Below are positions 25,456 to 34,301 of a DNA stretch of 64,000 bases, piece by piece. Position numbers and translations under genes: made by a program. Source of the DNA: DASPMP01 sp035758925 (lineage in GTDB: Bacteria > Gemmatimonadota > Gemmatimonadetes > Gemmatimonadales > Gemmatimonadaceae); NCBI GenBank assembly GCA_035758925.1, contig DASTVV010000001.1, positions 1 through 64,000 on the forward strand, read 5' to 3'. The notes below the pieces were generated by a model. The model was not told the origin of the DNA. It was given only the letters and a program-made list of their open reading frames with translations, and searched no databases. Each line of letters opens with the position of its first letter. Position 1 is the first letter of the stretch.

Positions 25456-26915
25456 GGGGTGCCCTCGTAAACCCAGTAAGAGTGTCCGGAGTCCTTGCCT
25501 GCCTTCTCGGCTTCTTCCTTGGTGAGGAACGGCCCGAGAACGACACGATAGATCGTGGAGCCATCACGCGTCGTGGTGACGACATGCGCTGCTTCGCCAC
25601 CGACGCGAATGCGTGCCGCCAGCTCCTTGGCGCGATCGTCCGTGAGGAACGCCGCGAACGACACGATGTAGCCCTTGGGCGCGGTCGAGTCCGCGACCGC
25701 CGCGGACGAATCCCGAACGGTGAGCGTGTCGATCTTGAGCGAGTCGCGCACGACGCTGTCGAAGCGAACCGGCTCGTCGAGACTGGCCGCGCGCGGCCGG
25801 AATCCATCCCACAGGAAGGGATACCAGTAGTCGTCGGCCCCGCCGCGGATGCGGCGGCGCGGCTTGAGCGTTTCGCCGTCCACCACGACCACGTCCGAAC
25901 CGCTCGCGATGACCACGCCGCCATCGTACCCAACGAACGGGAGGTCGTCGCGCCAGTCGCTCTTGAGGCCGCCGATGACACGCTCCGTGCCTACCGCGAT
26001 GACCCAGAGGGAATCGCGTCCCGCCGCGCGAGCGAGCAGGTACCGGCCGAACGGATCGATCCTGAGATCCTCTGCCTTGCCGGGAAGCTTGAACTCCCCC
26101 GTCACCTTGTCACGATACCGATCCACGACGGCAATCTTGTCGCGCGAATCGGTGAGCACGAAGATGCGGTCTCCGCTCGGCGTCGACGCCATCACCGTGA
26201 TCGGCTCATCGAACGGAACGGGTGGCGCCCAGTCGAGTGTACGCGTGCGCAGTACGACGAGACCCGAGTCGACAGCGACGTAAAGGCGATCCGCGAGTTG
26301 CGTGCGGACCGTCTGTGCTGCGACGGGGAAGGCCACCGAATCGAGAATCTTCTTTTCGGGCGGGAAGACCTTGATCAGCCTCGTGTTCGCGCCAGCGCCA
26401 ACCGCGACCAGCGCGGCGCCGTCGGGCTGCGGGAAGACCGTGGTTGCCGGTTGCGGCGGCTTGTACGACCAGTCGCCCGCTGGCGTCATGCGAACGACGT
26501 CTCCGTTGGCGCCGATGCCGAACACGGCGCTGCCGTTCGCCGAGGCGAGGCCCCGAAGCTTCTGCTTCGATGCGACCGTGATGGTGCCCAGCCGCAGTTC
26601 CAGCAGGACCGGGCGCCCGCGGTTGTCCTCGTAGGCGACGCGGCCGCCCTCGTCGTCGAACGCGAGGACGTGGGCCGGCGTTGGGGCAGGATCCGCCGAG
26701 CGCCATACCGCGGAATCGACCTTGGGATACGCGTACACGCGGGGTGCCCCGCCTGCGCGGGGCACCCGCAGCACGAGCGCCTGCGGGCCACCGATCCCTA
26801 CCGACGGCGACCCCGCTTGCGTACTCGAACCGACGTTGCGATCGGAGCGGCCACAGGCCGCGACGACGATCGCGACGAGAAGCCAGCGAATCAGAACGAG
26901 GGCCAGAGGGACCAC
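25452..26915 (-). CDS. Lipoprotein with a beta-propeller and a C-terminal SPOR domain
   Basis: Starting at the GTG at 26915, the 487-residue product opens with a lipoprotein signal (LVLIRWLLVAIVVAAC, lipobox cysteine about residue 22). Residues 40-390 contain repeated strands typical of a WD40/YVTN-like propeller (FDEPITVMASTPSGDRIFVLTD, DPFGRYLLARAA). The C-terminal 75 residues form a SPOR domain (GYIVSFAAFLTDDRAKELAA, YRVVLGPFLTKEEAEKAG). It overlaps the upstream barrel gene by 25 bases and the downstream SPOR gene by 4 bases. Probably an outer-membrane-anchored, peptidoglycan-binding protein. Confidence 0.75.
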   Translation of the reverse strand: MVPLALVLIRWLLVAIVVAACGRSDRNVGSSTQAGSPSVGIGGPQALVLRVPRAGGAPRVYAYPKVDSAVWRSADPAPTPAHVLAFDDEGGRVAYEDNRGRPVLLELRLGTITVASKQKLRGLASANGSAVFGIGANGDVVRMTPAGDWSYKPPQPATTVFPQPDGAALVAVGAGANTRLIKVFPPEKKILDSVAFPVAAQTVRTQLADRLYVAVDSGLVVLRTRTLDWAPPVPFDEPITVMASTPSGDRIFVLTDSRDKIAVVDRYRDKVTGEFKLPGKAEDLRIDPFGRYLLARAAGRDSLWVIAVGTERVIGGLKSDWRDDLPFVGYDGGVVIASGSDVVVVDGETLKPRRRIRGGADDYWYPFLWDGFRPRAASLDEPVRFDSVVRDSLKIDTLTVRDSSAAVADSTAPKGYIVSFAAFLTDDRAKELAARIRVGGEAAHVVTTTRDGSTIYRVVLGPFLTKEEAEKAGKDSGHSYWVYEGTP

Positions 26916-29900
26916 GTCCAGAATCCGCGCTTGCCGCCCGGCTGATCGAGCGGCACCGCGTAGTCCCACCGCAGCAGCGCGTAGTTGAACAGGTTCAACC
27001 GCAGGCCGAATCCATAGCTGCGCAGCGGATAGCGCTGCGTCTTTCCGTCGTAATCGGCGGGGCGTCCGCCGTACACGTGCTGATTCTTCGACCACGCCAT
27101 GCCTGCATCATAGAAGAACAGGCCTTCGAGCGGAGGCAGCGTGATGGGGAGCAGGCCAAGCTCGACGCGCCGGATGAGCGGGAACCGCAGCTCCGCGTTC
27201 GCCACGGCCACACGACTGCCCAGCAGCTGGATGGCGCTGCAGTTCACGCTCGATGCGCCGACGATGGGGCAGGTGAGGAAGAGCGAGTTGTTGCGATCGT
27301 AGCCGCGGATGTAGTCCGGACGCGCGATGTACTTCATGAACTGCGTCTCGTCCGGACCGACGGACATGTTGGTGTAGAGACGCGTGGCCAGCGTCAGGTA
27401 GTTGAAGATGATGGGGTCGTACCGCCGGTAGTCGGCGAGATACTCCATCCAGTTGAGACCACCAACCACTGGACTGACCTGGAACCGATAGCGCCGGCCG
27501 ATGATGGGTCCGGTGTAGCCGAACAGGGTGTTGTCCGACACGTACGCCAGGTGCGCCTCGCCGTAGTTGAGCGGCGAAAGTCTCTTGATGCTGTCCTGAG
27601 CGAACTCGGTGGCCGAGGTCCGGTTGTGGATCCTGCGGTTCAGGAAGATGCTCTGGCGGCCGATGTTGCTCAGGCCACCGCCCAGTTCGAATCGCGTGAA
27701 CCGGTTGAGGGGATACGACATGCCGCCCTGCGCCTGGCGAGCGGCGTAGATCGTGATCTCCTGCCGCTCCACCTGGACCTTGTCGCTGTCGGGCGGCGAC
27801 AGCTCGTCGTTGGAGAGGAAGTAGTACGGGAACTGCGAGAACGCCGCGTTGTACTGCCGGCGCTGTCCGACGTTCGCGTAACCCAGATACAGCTGGGCTT
27901 CGCTGATGCGACCATTGAGCTGACCGGACACCGCCAGTCGATGATTACCCAGCATGTCGCTGAGAATGACCGTCGTGCCGCCGAACATGTTGTTGCCGTA
28001 GCTGTCCGGCGCGTAGCCAATGCTCGGGCGCGCGACGTAGTCGGGCTGGAAGCGGATCCGATACTTGGTGTCCGAGAACTTGGCGGTGTCCGGCAGCGCC
28101 ATGTCTGCGCTGTCGAGCAGCGCCGCGATCGAGACGTTGCGACGACCACCCGACGGCGTAGCCGCCGACAGCGAGTCGATCTTGATGGTCGTGTCGACTT
28201 CGGTGGTATCGGGCGCCGGCGTGAATCCGTTCGCCGTCGCGACCTGCGTGGGCTGCGTCTTGGGCGCGCGATACGGCGCCTTCTTCAGTGAGCGCGGGTT
28301 GCTCACCTGCCAGATGGTATAGTCGCCGTCGTCGTAATACGTGAACGCCAGCCGATCGGCGCCATGCGCCCAGGTGATCGCCGGGCTGTATTCCGTGATG
28401 GCGGAGATCGCGCCAACGACGTTCGTCAGCTGGTAGTGCTCAGCGGCGACGAAGTCGTACAGGAACACGTTGGCGATCCCGGTACGGTCGGAGATGAACG
28501 CGACCGACTTGCCGTCCGGAGCCCACTGCGGATTGGTGTTGAGGCCATCCTGGTTCGGGATGACTTTCACCGTGCCGCTATCCAGGTCGTAGACCGCGAT
28601 GCGCCAGTGCGGCAGGCGGAGCAGGGCCAGGTTGGCGTCGGGCCCGCGATCCGACGCGAAAGCGATCGAGTGCCCGTCCGGCGACCACGATGGCTGCAGA
28701 TCGCCGTACGCGTCGTCCGTGAGACGACGGAAGTTGTCCCCGTTGGCGTCCACGACATACAGATCGGTGATGCCACCCCGGTTGCCGCTGAATACCAGCC
28801 GCTTGCCGTCAGGCGACCAGCTGGGGCCGGTGATGCCCTCGAGCTTGAGATCGAAGCGCTTTTTCGCCTTCCGCGACTTCACGTCCAGCAGGTACAGGAC
28901 GTCACGCCCCTCGTGCTGGGCGGTGAAGGCCAGCGTCTTGCCGTCGGGTGAGAACGTGCTCTGGGAATAGAGCAGGCGCAGCTCTTCAAAGTTGGGATCG
29001 AAGGTGCTCTTGACCAGGCGCTTGATGCGCTTGCCGGTTTCGGCGTCGCCGAGCCAGAGATCGATGAAGACTTCGCCGCGCGAGAATCGCCCGTTCGACA
29101 GGAACGCGATGAACTTGCCGTCCGGTGAGAGCGAGGGCGCCAGGAAGATCTCGCCGCCGCTGCGCCGGGACGTGAGAAGTGGCTGAGCGAACTTGCGCGG
29201 CCGATCCAGCGAAGCGACCTGCGGCAGGTGCTTGGTCTGCATCGCTTCCTTCCACTCGTCGCCCAGGTCATCGAGCGAAATGCCGAGCTCGCGCTTGAAT
29301 GCGCGCTCGACGCCGACGCTGGGCACGGCGTTCATGATCTGTCCGACCGCCTCGTCACCCCAGCGCTGACCCACGTACGTCCAGAAGGCGTGGCCGAAGC
29401 GGTACGGGAAGTACCGTTCCGGGTACTCGGTCATCTGCTTGGTATTCGGGAGCTTGCCGTTGAGCGCGGCGTCACGCAGCCACGCGTCCGTCAGCGGCAG
29501 GCTCGGACCGATCGACAGATACTCCGCCATGCCCTCGGCGAACCAGAGTGGCGGATAGTTTTGCGCCAGGTTCTGGAGGCCGCTGCCGGCCTTGCCGCGG
29601 GCGAAAATGTCGTACTGGAACGCGTGCACCATCTCGTGTGTGAGCACGTGTTCGAAGCTGCGGTAGTCACCCGTGAAGTTCAGGAGCATCCGGTGCCGCA
29701 GCGCTTCCGTGACGCCACCCGTCCCTTCGCCGAGGTCGCCGGTGACGTTGTTCTGACCGAAATCCGTCCGGGACGAGAAGAGCACGATGGGCTTCTTCTC
29801 GCGGAACTGGTGGTCCAGGATGCGCGACAGACGCGCGTACGATCGTTCCGCCATCCGGGCCGCGTCCTGCGCGGCCGCTGCCTCTTCGGGATAGTAGTAG

Positions 29901-30067
29901 ATGAGGAAGTGTTCAGTCTCCTTCTGGCGCCACTCGAACCGGTCGTACTGCACCTGGTTCTGGCCGAAGTATCCCTGTGCGCCAGCCGGCGCCGCGGCAA
30001 CCGAAGCCGTCAGAACCGCAGCGGCCACCGTGAGGCCGCTCCCAGCCCATCTCCTGCTTTCCTTCAC
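26891..30067 (-). CDS. Secreted HExxH peptidase-like domain, TolB-type propeller and outer-membrane barrel in one protein
   Basis: The product is about 1058 residues from the GTG at 30067, which has GGGAGAA just upstream. A signal peptide ends near PAGAQG. A metalloprotease-like domain (about 35-270) carries H144EMVH and a second-helix WFAEGMAEYL, the gluzincin pattern. A TolB/WD40 propeller with several SWSPDGK and APSLSPDGK repeats covers about 280-630. The C-terminal 400 residues look like a BamA-type surface-antigen barrel ending in aromatic LWPSF. The domains suggest an outer-membrane protein with a periplasmic or surface protease and propeller. Function is not known. Confidence 0.8.
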   Translation of the reverse strand: MKESRRWAGSGLTVAAAVLTASVAAAPAGAQGYFGQNQVQYDRFEWRQKETEHFLIYYYPEEAAAAQDAARMAERSYARLSRILDHQFREKKPIVLFSSRTDFGQNNVTGDLGEGTGGVTEALRHRMLLNFTGDYRSFEHVLTHEMVHAFQYDIFARGKAGSGLQNLAQNYPPLWFAEGMAEYLSIGPSLPLTDAWLRDAALNGKLPNTKQMTEYPERYFPYRFGHAFWTYVGQRWGDEAVGQIMNAVPSVGVERAFKRELGISLDDLGDEWKEAMQTKHLPQVASLDRPRKFAQPLLTSRRSGGEIFLAPSLSPDGKFIAFLSNGRFSRGEVFIDLWLGDAETGKRIKRLVKSTFDPNFEELRLLYSQSTFSPDGKTLAFTAQHEGRDVLYLLDVKSRKAKKRFDLKLEGITGPSWSPDGKRLVFSGNRGGITDLYVVDANGDNFRRLTDDAYGDLQPSWSPDGHSIAFASDRGPDANLALLRLPHWRIAVYDLDSGTVKVIPNQDGLNTNPQWAPDGKSVAFISDRTGIANVFLYDFVAAEHYQLTNVVGAISAITEYSPAITWAHGADRLAFTYYDDGDYTIWQVSNPRSLKKAPYRAPKTQPTQVATANGFTPAPDTTEVDTTIKIDSLSAATPSGGRRNVSIAALLDSADMALPDTAKFSDTKYRIRFQPDYVARPSIGYAPDSYGNNMFGGTTVILSDMLGNHRLAVSGQLNGRISEAQLYLGYANVGQRRQYNAAFSQFPYYFLSNDELSPPDSDKVQVERQEITIYAARQAQGGMSYPLNRFTRFELGGGLSNIGRQSIFLNRRIHNRTSATEFAQDSIKRLSPLNYGEAHLAYVSDNTLFGYTGPIIGRRYRFQVSPVVGGLNWMEYLADYRRYDPIIFNYLTLATRLYTNMSVGPDETQFMKYIARPDYIRGYDRNNSLFLTCPIVGASSVNCSAIQLLGSRVAVANAELRFPLIRRVELGLLPITLPPLEGLFFYDAGMAWSKNQHVYGGRPADYDGKTQRYPLRSYGFGLRLNLFNYALLRWDYAVPLDQPGGKRGFWTWSLWPSF

Positions 30068-30096
30068 GTCACTTCTCCCGCGACTGTACGACACCA

Positions 30097-30498
30097 TCAT
30101 GGCCTCACCCGCGCCGGTTGCGCGGTGATCGGCACCACCTCCGCGTCGCTCCAGAGCCGCTCCAATTGATAGAAGCTGCGCAGCGATGGGTGGAATAGAT
30201 GCACAACGAAATCCACGTAATCGAGTAATACCCAGCGGCCCTGCGTCAAACCCTCCACATGATGTGGCGCAGCACCGTCTTTCTTCAAGGCTTCCTGGAC
30301 GTGCTCACCGAGCGCCCGTACGTGCGTGTCGGACGTCCCACTGGCAATCACGAAAAAATCAGTCATGTCCGACACGCCCTTGAGGCTAAGGAGCACGACG
30401 TCGTTCGCTTTGTTGTCCAGCAACGTCGCTGCCGCGCGTTGCGCGAGCTCCGCGACGGCCGGAGACTGATGGTCAGGCCGGGTCGATGGAGAAGCCAC
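30097..30498 (-). CDS. rsfS: Ribosomal silencing factor RsfS
   Basis: The 133-residue protein shows the RsfS/Iojap pattern: DVVLLSLKGVSDMTDFFVIASGTSDTHVRAL, then GRWVLLDYVDFVVHLF and YQLERLWSDA. RsfS binds L14 and blocks 30S-50S joining when nutrients are short. The GTG at 30498 has no Shine-Dalgarno; a TACAAT -10 box lies about 10 bases upstream on the minus strand, so the mRNA may be leaderless. Confidence 0.9.
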   Translation of the reverse strand: MASPSTRPDHQSPAVAELAQRAAATLLDNKANDVVLLSLKGVSDMTDFFVIASGTSDTHVRALGEHVQEALKKDGAAPHHVEGLTQGRWVLLDYVDFVVHLFHPSLRSFYQLERLWSDAEVVPITAQPARVRP

Positions 30499-30503
30499 TA
30501 TTT

Positions 30504-30545
30504 ACGGATTGTAGCGCACGTACAACGGATTGTAGCGCACGTACC
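30504..30545 (-). promoter_or_regulatory. Tandem 21-bp duplication with two TACAAT -10-like boxes upstream of rsfS
   Basis: The 21-base unit ACGGATTGTAGCGCACGTAC(A/C) occurs twice back to back. Read on the minus strand each unit contains CGCTACAATCCG, that is a good -10 box TACAAT, with the second one 10 bases from the rsfS GTG. No -35 box of the usual kind is visible at 16-18 bases. The rest of the gap to rplI (30546-30641) shows nothing specific. Confidence 0.45.
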
Positions 30546-30641
30546 GAACCGACGCACGTCCAGACCGGGTCCCTGGGGGGCTCCAGCCTGCCGTGCGCCG
30601 GGACGCGCACATTACATGCGACAACCATTCCATTCCGTACA

Positions 30642-31085
30642 CTACTGCTTGATTACCCAGACCTTGATCTCCGGTTTCACGTCCGCGTGCAGCCGGACGG
30701 GCACGCGGAAGACGCCGAGGGTCTTGAGGGGTTCGTGCAGGTCGATCTGGCGCTTCTCGATCTCGAACCCCTGTGTCTCGAGTTGATGCGAGATGTCCGA
30801 CGCCGTGACCGACCCGAACAACTTGCCTTCCTCGCCCACACGGGCCGAGAAGGTGAGGGACACCTGCTCGAGCTTCTGGGCGAGCGTCTGGGCGGCATTG
30901 CGACGCTCGTTCTCCGCCGCCTCGAGCCGTTCCTTTTCCTGGGCGATGCGCCTCAGGTTGCCCGGCGTGGCCTCGAACGCGACCCCGCGCGGAAGCAGGA
31001 AGTTGCGCGCGTAGCCGTTCGAGACTTTCACGACATCACCCGGCTTCCCGAGGTTCTCGACGGCCTGTCGAAGGATGACTTCCAT
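30642..31085 (-). CDS. rplI: 50S ribosomal protein L9
   Basis: The 147-residue protein begins MEVILRQAVENLGKPGD and contains the L9 signature VVKVSNGYARNFLLPRGVA. A connecting helix (RIAQEKERLEAAENERR) and the C-terminal RNA-binding domain with GKLFGSVTASDI follow. It is the last gene of the rpsF-rpsR-DUF2232-rplI operon. Confidence 0.95.
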   Translation of the reverse strand: MEVILRQAVENLGKPGDVVKVSNGYARNFLLPRGVAFEATPGNLRRIAQEKERLEAAENERRNAAQTLAQKLEQVSLTFSARVGEEGKLFGSVTASDISHQLETQGFEIEKRQIDLHEPLKTLGVFRVPVRLHADVKPEIKVWVIKQ

Positions 31086-31114
31086 GGTAGTGAAGGAGAA
31101 ATGTTAGAGGTCGA

Positions 31115-32209
31115 TTACGTCGTTGAGCGGGCCCTGCGGCGCCAGTCGGCCCAGGTGTCACCCAGGCCAAGCCCGAAAGCCGCGACGGCGAGCAGCAGGA
31201 ATCCCAGGATGGCAATGGCGTTGAGTACCGGCCACCACAGCATCGCGAATCCGATGGTTGCCGTGGTCGCCAGTGCACCCGGGGCAGTGAACCAGCTCAG
31301 GACGCCGAGCCCGCGCAAAGCATAAAGGGCTCCGAAAAACACGAGCAGGTTGCGGCCGACCACTCGAACGGACGCCAGCGTGGGCAGAAACACGATGACC
31401 AGGCCCACGATCAGGCCCCAGACGAGTTGGTCGTTGAAGCGGAATTCGCGCAGCGGCCCGAGCGGCGGGCCCAGTCGGGCTCGCGCCAGGCGGTGGTAGA
31501 TGGCCCATGCGGCCGCGAGCGCGGCGAGCGACTCGAGCGCCAGGAGCGACGGGTACAAGCTGTCGCCGAGATCCGCGATCATCTTGAGCAGTCGCTCCGT
31601 CTGCGCCGGGAATTCGGCGAGCTCCGGCCGTTGCGACAGGATCCAACTCCACTGCTGCGGATACTGTTGGATCATGGCGTTCAGGATCGTCATGCTTTCG
31701 CTGTTCCGGCGGCCGAGCTCTTCCGTGACAGCGTGAGTCATGTGCGACCCGGAGACCGGTCCCATGGCGCTCATGATGAGCGCCAGTCCAAGCGACACGA
31801 CGAGCGCCGTGAGAGCACGCGGGAAGAACGGTCGTCTCGCCCCGAACAGGCAAACGAGGCCGAACGATCCCGCGAGCACGAGACTCCAGCCGCGCGCCAG
31901 ATTATGGAACGCGTCGCTCGTTCGCGGCGCCTGCAGCGTCATGAGCGTGGCGAGAAGTACAAAGGCCAGCGCGAGCAGCGCGCGTCCCCCGGCCCACCAA
32001 CCCACGAGCGCGCACGCGGCGAGCGCCGGCACCAGCAGCAGCATTGGCTGGTCGATCGGCACGAGCGCCCTGAGCTGCGGTACGCTGGGCAGGATCAGAA
32101 AGACGACCAGGCCCAGGATCAGCTTGCCCCAGCCACGCTCGCCCGGCGGGGCGCTCGTAGCCGGTCTGCTGGCTGACGCGGGTGCGACGGTCGGCTGGGG
32201 GTGCGTCAC
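31115..32209 (-). CDS. DUF2232 (YybS-like) multi-pass membrane protein
   Basis: The product is 364 residues with about eight hydrophobic segments (first at about 30-48, last at about 325-350) and a short Pro-rich N-terminus. A soluble helical stretch of about 60 residues (about 160-225) interrupts the membrane part. The position between rpsR and rplI is the place where Firmicutes and others carry yybS, so I assign it to that family on context and topology. Function is unknown. Confidence 0.65.
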   Translation of the reverse strand: MTHPQPTVAPASASRPATSAPPGERGWGKLILGLVVFLILPSVPQLRALVPIDQPMLLLVPALAACALVGWWAGGRALLALAFVLLATLMTLQAPRTSDAFHNLARGWSLVLAGSFGLVCLFGARRPFFPRALTALVVSLGLALIMSAMGPVSGSHMTHAVTEELGRRNSESMTILNAMIQQYPQQWSWILSQRPELAEFPAQTERLLKMIADLGDSLYPSLLALESLAALAAAWAIYHRLARARLGPPLGPLREFRFNDQLVWGLIVGLVIVFLPTLASVRVVGRNLLVFFGALYALRGLGVLSWFTAPGALATTATIGFAMLWWPVLNAIAILGFLLLAVAAFGLGLGDTWADWRRRARSTT

Positions 32210-32213
32210 TCGA

Positions 32214-32438
32214 CTAGCTCTGCATTCCGCGGACGTACGGGATCAGCGCGAGATACCTGGCGCGCTTGATGGCGTTGGACAACTGCCGCTGATGCCGCGA
32301 GCACGTTCCGCTCAGGCGGCTGGGCAGGATCTTGCCGTGGTCCGTGATGAAGCGGCCGAGCGTGCGATCATCCTTGTAGTCGATGAAGTGCACGCGCGTC
32401 TCGCAGAACGGGCACGATTTCATGGGTCTGCGCATCAC
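32214..32438 (-). CDS. rpsR: 30S ribosomal protein S18
   Basis: The 74-residue product has the S18 pattern: CPFC near the N-terminus, IDYKDDRTLGRFI, then GKILPSRLSGTCSRHQRQL and the final IKRARYLALIPYV. It is a C+ form with possible zinc ligands. Translation may start at the first or second Met. It follows rpsF by 3 bases; S6 and S18 bind 16S rRNA as a pair. Confidence 0.94.
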   Translation of the reverse strand: MMRRPMKSCPFCETRVHFIDYKDDRTLGRFITDHGKILPSRLSGTCSRHQRQLSNAIKRARYLALIPYVRGMQS

Positions 32439-32441
32439 GGT

Positions 32442-32807
32442 CTACTCCTCGTCGTCGTCGTCGTCGGTCTCGCGCCGCGCGGCCGCGGCGAGCTGCTCCT
32501 CGGTCAGCTCGGGCGCGCCGAGCTCGCGATCGTGGAGCGTGAGCAGGTGACGGACAAGTCCGTCGTCGAGCTTGAGCGCCCGCTCGTATTCCGGCAACGC
32601 CTTGGCGTCCGCCGAGTAGCGGGCAATGACGTAATAGCCCTGTTCCTTGCGGCCGATGGGGTACGCCAGTTGACGACGGCCCCAGTGGTCAACTTTCAAG
32701 TCGCCCGGATTTCCGAGCAGCGAGTGAAAGCGCTCGAGGCGCTCGGTGATGGCGGGATCTTCGAGTCCAGCGTCGAAGATGTATACCGCCTCGTATTGCC
32801 GAAGCAC
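32442..32807 (-). CDS. rpsF: 30S ribosomal protein S6
   Basis: The 121-residue protein starts MLRQYEAVYIFDAGLED and has the S6 ferredoxin-like pattern (DHWGRRQLAYPIGRKEQGYYVI) and an acidic tail of Asp/Glu residues. The GTG at 32807 is preceded by a good ribosome-binding site (GGGAGGT on the minus strand). The leader around 32832-32876 can fold with AGCCC/GGGCT arms and an inner CGCC/GGCG hairpin, which could be a ribosomal-protein-binding leader; unproven. Confidence 0.94.
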   Translation of the reverse strand: MLRQYEAVYIFDAGLEDPAITERLERFHSLLGNPGDLKVDHWGRRQLAYPIGRKEQGYYVIARYSADAKALPEYERALKLDDGLVRHLLTLHDRELGAPELTEEQLAAAARRETDDDDDEE

Positions 32808-32970
32808 GTGGAACCTCCCTTTGGTCGAGTCAGCCCCACGCCGGTTCGGGCGAGGGGAGGGTGAATGTGAAGGGCTAAGTCTAGCTCGGTGTGCGGCTTA
32901 GGGGAAGAGTGTATGCAATACGGCGGAACAGGAATACGAGCAACGACGGAGAGGGAATAACGAGAAAGAA

Positions 32971-33089
32971 CGGAATGGGAGATAGGGATGGGAATGGGCA
33001 TCGAGTCGAGTCCGTAGCGAGCCCATTCCCATCTCCCATTCCCATTCCGCAGTTGGATTCAATCCATTCCCATTTCCCATTCCGTTGTT
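32971..33089. repeat. Family B inverted repeat, intergenic copy
   Basis: The G arm CGGAATGGGAGATAGGGATG carries four GGG runs; the loop contains GAGTCGAGTCCGTAGCGAG; the C arm GCCCATTCCCATCTCCCATT is followed by a second C-rich block to 33089. It lies between the divergent genes rpsF and ychF, ending 12 bases before the ychF ATG. The remainder of the 294-base gap (32808-32970) is the rpsF leader and promoter region. Confidence 0.85.
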
Positions 33090-33101
33090 AGGGTTCGCGC
33101 C

Positions 33102-34202
33102 ATGCTGAAGCTCGGAATTGTCGGACTCCCCAATGTCGGGAAGTCCTCTCTTTTCAATGCCCTGACTGCCGCCGGCGCCTCCGCGGAGAACTACCCGTTC
33201 TGCACCGTCGAGCCCAACGTCGGCATGGTGGAGGTGCCGGATCCCCGACTGACCCGAATTTCAGCCATCGTCCAGCCGAAGAAGACCGTGCCAGCCGTGG
33301 TCCAGTTCGTCGACATCGCGGGGCTGGTCAGGGGCGCCGCGGAAGGCGAGGGGCTCGGCAACAAGTTCCTCGCCAACATTCGCGAGACAGACGCAATCGT
33401 TCAGGTGGTTCGCTGCTTCGAGGACCCGGACGTCACTCACGTCATGGGAGGCGTCGATCCCGTTCGCGATCGCGAAGTGATCGAGTTCGAGTTGGCGCTC
33501 GCCGACCTCACGACCGTGGAGAAGCGTCTCGACCGGACCCAGCGTGCCGCGCGCATCGGCGAAAAGGAGGCGCAAGCAGAGCTGCCCGTGCTCCAGAAGG
33601 CCCACGAATTCCTGAAGGAAGGTCGCGGGATATGGGAGGCCGGATTCACTGCGGACCAGCTCGAGCTCCTCGGTCCCCTGACGCTGCTCACGGCCAAGCC
33701 GATGCTGTACGCGGCAAACGTGAGCGACAGCGAGCTGTCGGGCGAGGAAGGGAAGCACCTCAAGGCGCTCAGGGCCGCGATCGCGCAGAGCCACGAGCCC
33801 GCGGAAGTCGTGCCGTTCTCGGCGAAGATCGAGGCCGAGCTGTCGGAGTTGACCGGCGACGAGCGGGCGGAGTTCCTGCATTCGCTCGGCATCGAGTCCG
33901 CGGGGCTGGATCGCCTGATTCGCGCCAGCTATCACCTGCTTGGGCTGCAGACGTACTTCACTGCCGGCGAACAGGAAGTGCGCGCATGGACCATCCATCG
34001 CGGCGACACCGCGCCACGCGCCGCCGGCGTCATTCACACTGATTTCGAGCGCGGCTTCATTCGCGCCGAGACCGCGAGTTACGACGACTTCACGTCGAAC
34101 GACGGCTGGAAGGGCGCGCGCGAAAAGGGCGTGGTGCGCGCGGAAGGAAAGGAGTACGTCGTGAAGGATGGGGACGTGATGCTGTTCCGGTTCAACGTGT
34201 GA
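33102..34202 (+). CDS. ychF: YchF-type Obg-family ATPase/GTPase
   Basis: The 366-residue product is a standard YchF: P-loop GLPNVGKSSLF (residues 8-18), VDIAGLVRGAAEGEGLGNKFL as the G3 region, a helical insert at about 130-190, an NVSD stretch and a C-terminal TGS-like domain (GLQTYFTAGEQEVRAWTI). YchF proteins prefer ATP and bind ribosomes. In many genomes ychF lies next to pth, as here, although in this window the two are convergent. Confidence 0.95.
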   Translation: MLKLGIVGLPNVGKSSLFNALTAAGASAENYPFCTVEPNVGMVEVPDPRLTRISAIVQPKKTVPAVVQFVDIAGLVRGAAEGEGLGNKFLANIRETDAIVQVVRCFEDPDVTHVMGGVDPVRDREVIEFELALADLTTVEKRLDRTQRAARIGEKEAQAELPVLQKAHEFLKEGRGIWEAGFTADQLELLGPLTLLTAKPMLYAANVSDSELSGEEGKHLKALRAAIAQSHEPAEVVPFSAKIEAELSELTGDERAEFLHSLGIESAGLDRLIRASYHLLGLQTYFTAGEQEVRAWTIHRGDTAPRAAGVIHTDFERGFIRAETASYDDFTSNDGWKGAREKGVVRAEGKEYVVKDGDVMLFRFNV

Positions 34203-34212
34203 AGAGCAAATA

Positions 34213-34294
34213 CGGAATGGGAAATGGGAAGGGGAATCGGCGCGTGGGCTCGAGTCTCTAACGAGCCCATTCCCATTCCCATCACCCATTCCGC
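34213..34294. repeat. Family B inverted repeat, intergenic copy
   Basis: The arms are ACGGAATGGGAAATGGGAAG and CCCATTCCCATTCCCATCAC around the loop GGGCTCGAGTCTCTAACGAG, which matches the loop of the copy at 32971. The C arm gives four GGG runs on the minus strand. It fills the gap between convergent ychF and pth and likely serves as a bidirectional hairpin. Confidence 0.85.
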
Positions 34295-34301
34295 CTTTGG
34301 G

